A DNA stretch of 64,000 nucleotides from Rhodocyclaceae bacterium (GTDB lineage Bacteria; Pseudomonadota; Gammaproteobacteria; Burkholderiales; Rhodocyclaceae): NCBI GenBank assembly GCA_016718525.1, contig JADKDD010000002.1:1426001-1490000 (forward strand), given 5' to 3'. The notes under the pieces were generated by a model. It was not told the DNA's origin, did not search any database, and saw nothing but the letters and a program-made list of their open reading frames with translations. Shown here in pieces: positions 60,619-64,000 of this stretch (position 1 is the stretch's first letter; each line of letters begins with the position of its first letter). The position numbers and the translations under genes were made by a program.

Positions 60619-61026
60619 ATGAATATCTTGCAGCAACTGCCGGATCAACAACCTGTTCTGCGTGTCGTGCCGATGCCATGTGACGTTAATTCAAGTGGCG
60701 ACATTTTTGGAGGCTGGGTCATGGCGCAAGTCGATATTGCCGGATCAATTCCGGCGACTCGTCGTGCGCGCGGCCGGGTTGCGACCGTTGCGGTAAATGC
60801 CTTCTATTTCAAGCAACCAATAACGGTGGGTGACATTGTAAGTTTTTATGCGCAGGTCACCCGAGTAGGAACCACATCAATCACGGTTGACGTTCAGGTT
60901 TTCGCAACACGCAACCCTGCCGCGCCGATGGTCGTTAAAGTGACAGAGGCTACGCTGACTTACGTCGGACTCAATACAGACGGTAGTAAACGTCCGATTC
61001 CACCCGAACCGGGCATTCCAGCGTAG
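60619..61026 (+). CDS. Acyl-CoA thioesterase, YciA-like hotdog
   Basis: 135 aa from ATG 60619 (MNILQQLPDQQPVLRVVPM). DVNSSGDIFGGWVMAQVDIAG is the catalytic hotdog motif of the YciA/acyl-CoA hydrolase group, with the catalytic Asp in GDIFGGW. Hydrolyses acyl-CoA; chain preference unknown. Confidence 0.85.
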   Translation: MNILQQLPDQQPVLRVVPMPCDVNSSGDIFGGWVMAQVDIAGSIPATRRARGRVATVAVNAFYFKQPITVGDIVSFYAQVTRVGTTSITVDVQVFATRNPAAPMVVKVTEATLTYVGLNTDGSKRPIPPEPGIPA

Positions 61027-61100
61027 TTTTGTTAACCATACCCATGCAAGTCACCACTGCAATTCGTGTTGGTCACCAATGTCAGGTGAGTTGAAAACAC

Positions 61101-61871
61101 ATGGTAACCAAGCGTAAGTTAAGTAGTCTTGAGCTTCGGCGCTTGGTTGAGCGGTTAACACCGTTGGTGAAACGTATCGCCAGACGATTGATGAGAACGC
61201 TACCGACCAGTGTGGAAGCCGATGATCTGGTACAAGACGGGATGGTCGGCCTGATGGGTGCGTTGCTGCGCTCCACCCGGGAAACGACGGGGCAGCAATT
61301 TGACAGTTACGTCTCGCAGTGCGTTCGTGGTGCAATGCTGGATGGTCTGCGCGCCAACGATCAAGCGAGTCGTCGTGTCAGACATGACATGCGGCAAGTG
61401 GAAATCGTCATGCAACGGCTCGGGCATCAGTTGGGACGTCAACCAACTGAAGGAGAGGTTTCTGCCGCACTAGGTATCAGTATCGCCGAGTATCAAAGCC
61501 TGCTTCAGGAGGTTTATGGTTACTCCTTGGTTTCCCTGGAGGATCTCGTTGAACAAGGAGACGGTGACGAGTATCTCGCGTATTGCGCAGATAACAATCT
61601 CAGTCCAGTAGGAGCGTTGGAGCGATCAGGATTTCAGCAGGTCCTGATTGCGGCGATTCGCGCCTTGCCAAAGCAGGAGAAGCAAGTCATGACCCATTAT
61701 TACGAGGCTGAACGAAATATGAGCGAAATTGCTTCGCGGCTTGGCCTGACTGAAGGGCGAATCAGCCAGATCCATGCTCAAGCCATTGCTCGTCTTCGGG
61801 CGGCTGTGTTGGGTGGTGATCAACGGACTACATTATTGGCTCCGCGCAGAAAGAAGCGCGAGCCGGTCTAA
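61101..61871 (+). CDS. FliA-like sigma factor (sigma-28 family)
   Basis: 256 aa. Region 2: DDLVQDGMVGLMGALLR and QCVRGAMLDGLRANDQ. Region 3: LGRQPTEGEVSAALGISIAEYQ. Region 4: LPKQEKQVMTHYYEAERNMSEIASRLGLTEGRISQIHAQA. This is the layout of FliA, which reads flagellar and chemotaxis promoters. No flagellar genes are visible here, so the regulon is unclear. Confidence 0.85.
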   Translation: MVTKRKLSSLELRRLVERLTPLVKRIARRLMRTLPTSVEADDLVQDGMVGLMGALLRSTRETTGQQFDSYVSQCVRGAMLDGLRANDQASRRVRHDMRQVEIVMQRLGHQLGRQPTEGEVSAALGISIAEYQSLLQEVYGYSLVSLEDLVEQGDGDEYLAYCADNNLSPVGALERSGFQQVLIAAIRALPKQEKQVMTHYYEAERNMSEIASRLGLTEGRISQIHAQAIARLRAAVLGGDQRTTLLAPRRKKREPV

Positions 61872-61953
61872 AATCGTCAGTGACGTATAGGTTGGCGGAT
61901 CCGAGTTCGGTGGCCCAATTTTGATTTGCGCAGTTTGAAAGGCTTCCATTTTT

Positions 61954-63090
61954 ATGGTGATCAGGATCGGTTTTCTTTTTGCGCTAGCTGGTCTGGTGGC
62001 GGCATGCAATAACAGCAACTCCCCAGCATCACCTGTAGTTACCGCAACCGAGGTTGGCGTTATCGTTGCGGAGCCCGGCAAGGCAATCATCAGTCAGGAT
62101 CTACCGGGCCGCCTCTCCGCTGTCCGTTCAGCACAGGTTCGTGCACGCGTTGAAGGCGTCATTGAAAAGCAGCTGTTTAGTGAAGGTAGCGATGTCGTTG
62201 CAGGAACGCCGCTGTATCGAATTGATCCACGCACGTTTCAAGCCAACGCTGCGGCAGCTGAAGCGGCAGTCGCCAGCGCACGGGCAGTGGTGGACCGCTA
62301 TGCACCGTTGTTATCAATAAAGGCCGTCAGCCAGCAAGAGTTTGATACGGCAACAGCGCAGCTGAGACAAAGTGAGGCAGCACAAGCCCGAGCGCGACTG
62401 GATCTCGAAAATGCAACACCCAGAGCGCCGATCTCCGGTCGGATTGGCCGTTCCAATGTGACTGAAGGCTCGTTGACTAGCAAGGATGCCGGCACGCATT
62501 TGGTTACGATCGAACAATTGGATCCGATTCGAGTCGATTTTGTTCGCTACTACTCTGATGTCCTGCGCCTGCAGCAGGCAGTGAAGTCGGGCAAGCAAAA
62601 ACGCGCCGACGCTGCCGTGGTTGAGTTGGTCCAGGAAGATGGTTCGGTCTACCCGGAAAAAGGCGCGGTCCGCTTTTCAGATATGGCAGTTGATCCTTCT
62701 TCCGGTTCAATTCTTCTGCGCGCCGAATTTCCAAATCCGCGGCGCGAGTTGCTGCCAGGTACATTTGTCGCCATCCGCTTCCCGCAAGTATTGCTCGACA
62801 ACGCAATTCGCCTCCCGCAACGCGCTGTCACGGTTGGTGCGCAAGGTCAGACAGTCATGGTCGTTGATGCTGACAATAAGGCACAAGTCAGAGTCGTCAA
62901 GACCAGCGGGATGTCAGGCTCCGAGTTTATTGTTTTTGAAGGCCTCAAAGCCGGCGAAAAGGTGATCGTTGATGGGTTGCAAAAAGTCCGGCCTGGCGCC
63001 GCTGTTAGTGCGATCCCTTGGCAACCTGACCAACCAATATTGCCAGATTCAGGCAGGTCGGCAGCGAACGCTGGCAGCGCGACGCATTAG
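61954..63090 (+). CDS. RND efflux pump periplasmic adaptor
   Basis: 378 aa. A lipoprotein signal (GLVAACNN, lipid-attached Cys at residue 18) precedes the membrane-fusion domain: RLSAVRSAQVRARVEGVIEK (lipoyl-like), a coiled coil with AAAEAAVASARAVVDRY, and the beta-barrel. MexA/AcrA family; it bridges the RND pump downstream to an outer-membrane channel. An outer-membrane gene is not visible before the edge. Confidence 0.93.
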   Translation: MVIRIGFLFALAGLVAACNNSNSPASPVVTATEVGVIVAEPGKAIISQDLPGRLSAVRSAQVRARVEGVIEKQLFSEGSDVVAGTPLYRIDPRTFQANAAAAEAAVASARAVVDRYAPLLSIKAVSQQEFDTATAQLRQSEAAQARARLDLENATPRAPISGRIGRSNVTEGSLTSKDAGTHLVTIEQLDPIRVDFVRYYSDVLRLQQAVKSGKQKRADAAVVELVQEDGSVYPEKGAVRFSDMAVDPSSGSILLRAEFPNPRRELLPGTFVAIRFPQVLLDNAIRLPQRAVTVGAQGQTVMVVDADNKAQVRVVKTSGMSGSEFIVFEGLKAGEKVIVDGLQKVRPGAAVSAIPWQPDQPILPDSGRSAANAGSATH

Positions 63091-63110
63091 GCGGCGCGAA
63101 GCTCAACTCC

Positions 63111-64000
63111 ATGTTTGCACGTTTCTTCATTGATCGACCGATATTTGCATGGGTTATTGCCCTCATCATTTTGCTTGCCGGCGGGTTGGCATTGCGGCAA
63201 TTGCCGATTGCCAGCTACCCCGCAGTTGCACCGCCGGCCTTGGCCATCAGCGTAAGCTATCCGGGGGCGTCAGCACAGGTCATTGAGGAATCTGTTGTCA
63301 CTCTGATCGAACAGGAAATGGCGGGCCTTGAGCACTTGCTCTATGTCGACGCCACGGCCGAACTGGGTACCGGCACAATTACCTTGACGTTCAACGCCGG
63401 CACCAACCTTGATATTGCTGCGGTGGAAACTCAGAACCGGGTAAAGCGCGTTGAAGCCCGATTACCTGAAGAAGTCAGGCGTCTTGGTATCAACGTCACG
63501 AAATCGGCACGCAACTACTTGATGTTTGTTTCCCTGTATTCACCCGATAACAGCCGTGACTACGTTGCGCTTGGAAGTTACGTCGCAGCCAACGTACTAG
63601 ATAGCATCAGGCGGGTGCCCGGAGTTGGTGAAGGTGTTTTGTTTGGTACCGAATACTCGATGCGGATCTGGTTACGACAAGATCGCCTGACCGCTTTCGG
63701 CATCTCGGCGGGTGACGTAGCCAAAGCCGTCCGTTCGCAAAACGTTCAACTGGCAACCGGTGAAGTCGGACAATTGCCGGCGGCACCCGGACAACAAATC
63801 AACGCAGTTATCGTTACCCGATCCCGCCTGGCTACGGTTGAAGAGTTCGGTGACGTAATCGTTCGGTCGAGAGCTGACGGAGCCGTGGTGAGGGTAAAGG
63901 ATATTGCTCGAGTTGAGCTCGGTGCCCAGGATTACAGCGTTGCCGCGCGCCTCGACGGACAACAAGCCGCTTCGGTCGCTATTCGGTTGGCGCCAGGTGC
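63111..64000 (+). CDS. RND efflux transporter, N-terminal part (cut by window edge)
   Basis: The frame from ATG 63111 is open to the last base: 296 codons of a protein usually about 1030-1050 aa. Start MFARFFIDRPIFAWVIALII, TM1, then PIASYPAVAPPALAISVSYPG and ETQNRVKRVEARLPEEVRR are diagnostic of MexB/AcrB-type pumps. Twenty bases after the adaptor, so an operon. Confidence 0.95.
   Translation, partial: MFARFFIDRPIFAWVIALIILLAGGLALRQLPIASYPAVAPPALAISVSYPGASAQVIEESVVTLIEQEMAGLEHLLYVDATAELGTGTITLTFNAGTNLDIAAVETQNRVKRVEARLPEEVRRLGINVTKSARNYLMFVSLYSPDNSRDYVALGSYVAANVLDSIRRVPGVGEGVLFGTEYSMRIWLRQDRLTAFGISAGDVAKAVRSQNVQLATGEVGQLPAAPGQQINAVIVTRSRLATVEEFGDVIVRSRADGAVVRVKDIARVELGAQDYSVAARLDGQQAASVAIRLAPG

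Overview
The window looks like the core chromosome of a betaproteobacterium, probably Burkholderiales-like. The evidence is the gene order tRNA-Tyr/Gly/Thr-tuf-tRNA-Trp-secE-nusG-rplKAJL-rpoBC-rpsLG-fusA-tuf followed by the S10, spc and alpha ribosomal operons, together with a fused indolepyruvate:ferredoxin oxidoreductase, an IcmF-type acyl-CoA mutase, a DUF934-nirA-cysHDN sulfate assimilation operon and a gltIJKL amino-acid transporter. Genus cannot be read from the sequence alone.

Layout. 1-5 kb: the N-terminal part of icmF (minus strand, cut by the window edge), a divergent AraC-type regulator, a small unknown protein, an exported cytochrome P460-like protein and a methyltransferase. 5-15.7 kb (minus strand): indolepyruvate oxidoreductase, a FabH-like synthase, hemA, plsB, prfA and prmC, reading right to left. 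15.9-48 kb (plus strand): four tRNAs, two apparently identical tuf genes 16 kb apart, RNA polymerase subunits, and a near-continuous run of ribosomal protein genes ending at rplQ with a bidirectional terminator. 48-55 kb: the sulfate assimilation operon (minus strand) and its divergent CysB-like regulator. 55-58.6 kb: gltIJKL. 58.7-64 kb: an Atm1/HMT1-type ABC exporter, an acyl-CoA thioesterase, a FliA-like sigma factor, and an RND efflux adaptor followed by the start of its pump gene, cut by the right edge.

The most unusual signal is a short palindromic repeat family. An identical 13-base core, CAGTTGGTGCTGG, occurs five times in both orientations. Three compact copies lie in frame inside icmF, the indolepyruvate oxidoreductase and the DUF934 gene, each read as NG(V/A)(S/T)PAPT. 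One long hairpin copy lies in frame inside prmC, just before its SAM-binding motif. One hairpin copy sits between gltI and gltJ. This resembles an in-frame-inserting palindromic element of the kind known from Rickettsia, but I do not recognise the family. The second anomaly is a one-base frameshift in the single fusA gene visible here, which is either a sequencing error or something worth checking. The tuf pair suggests ongoing gene conversion.
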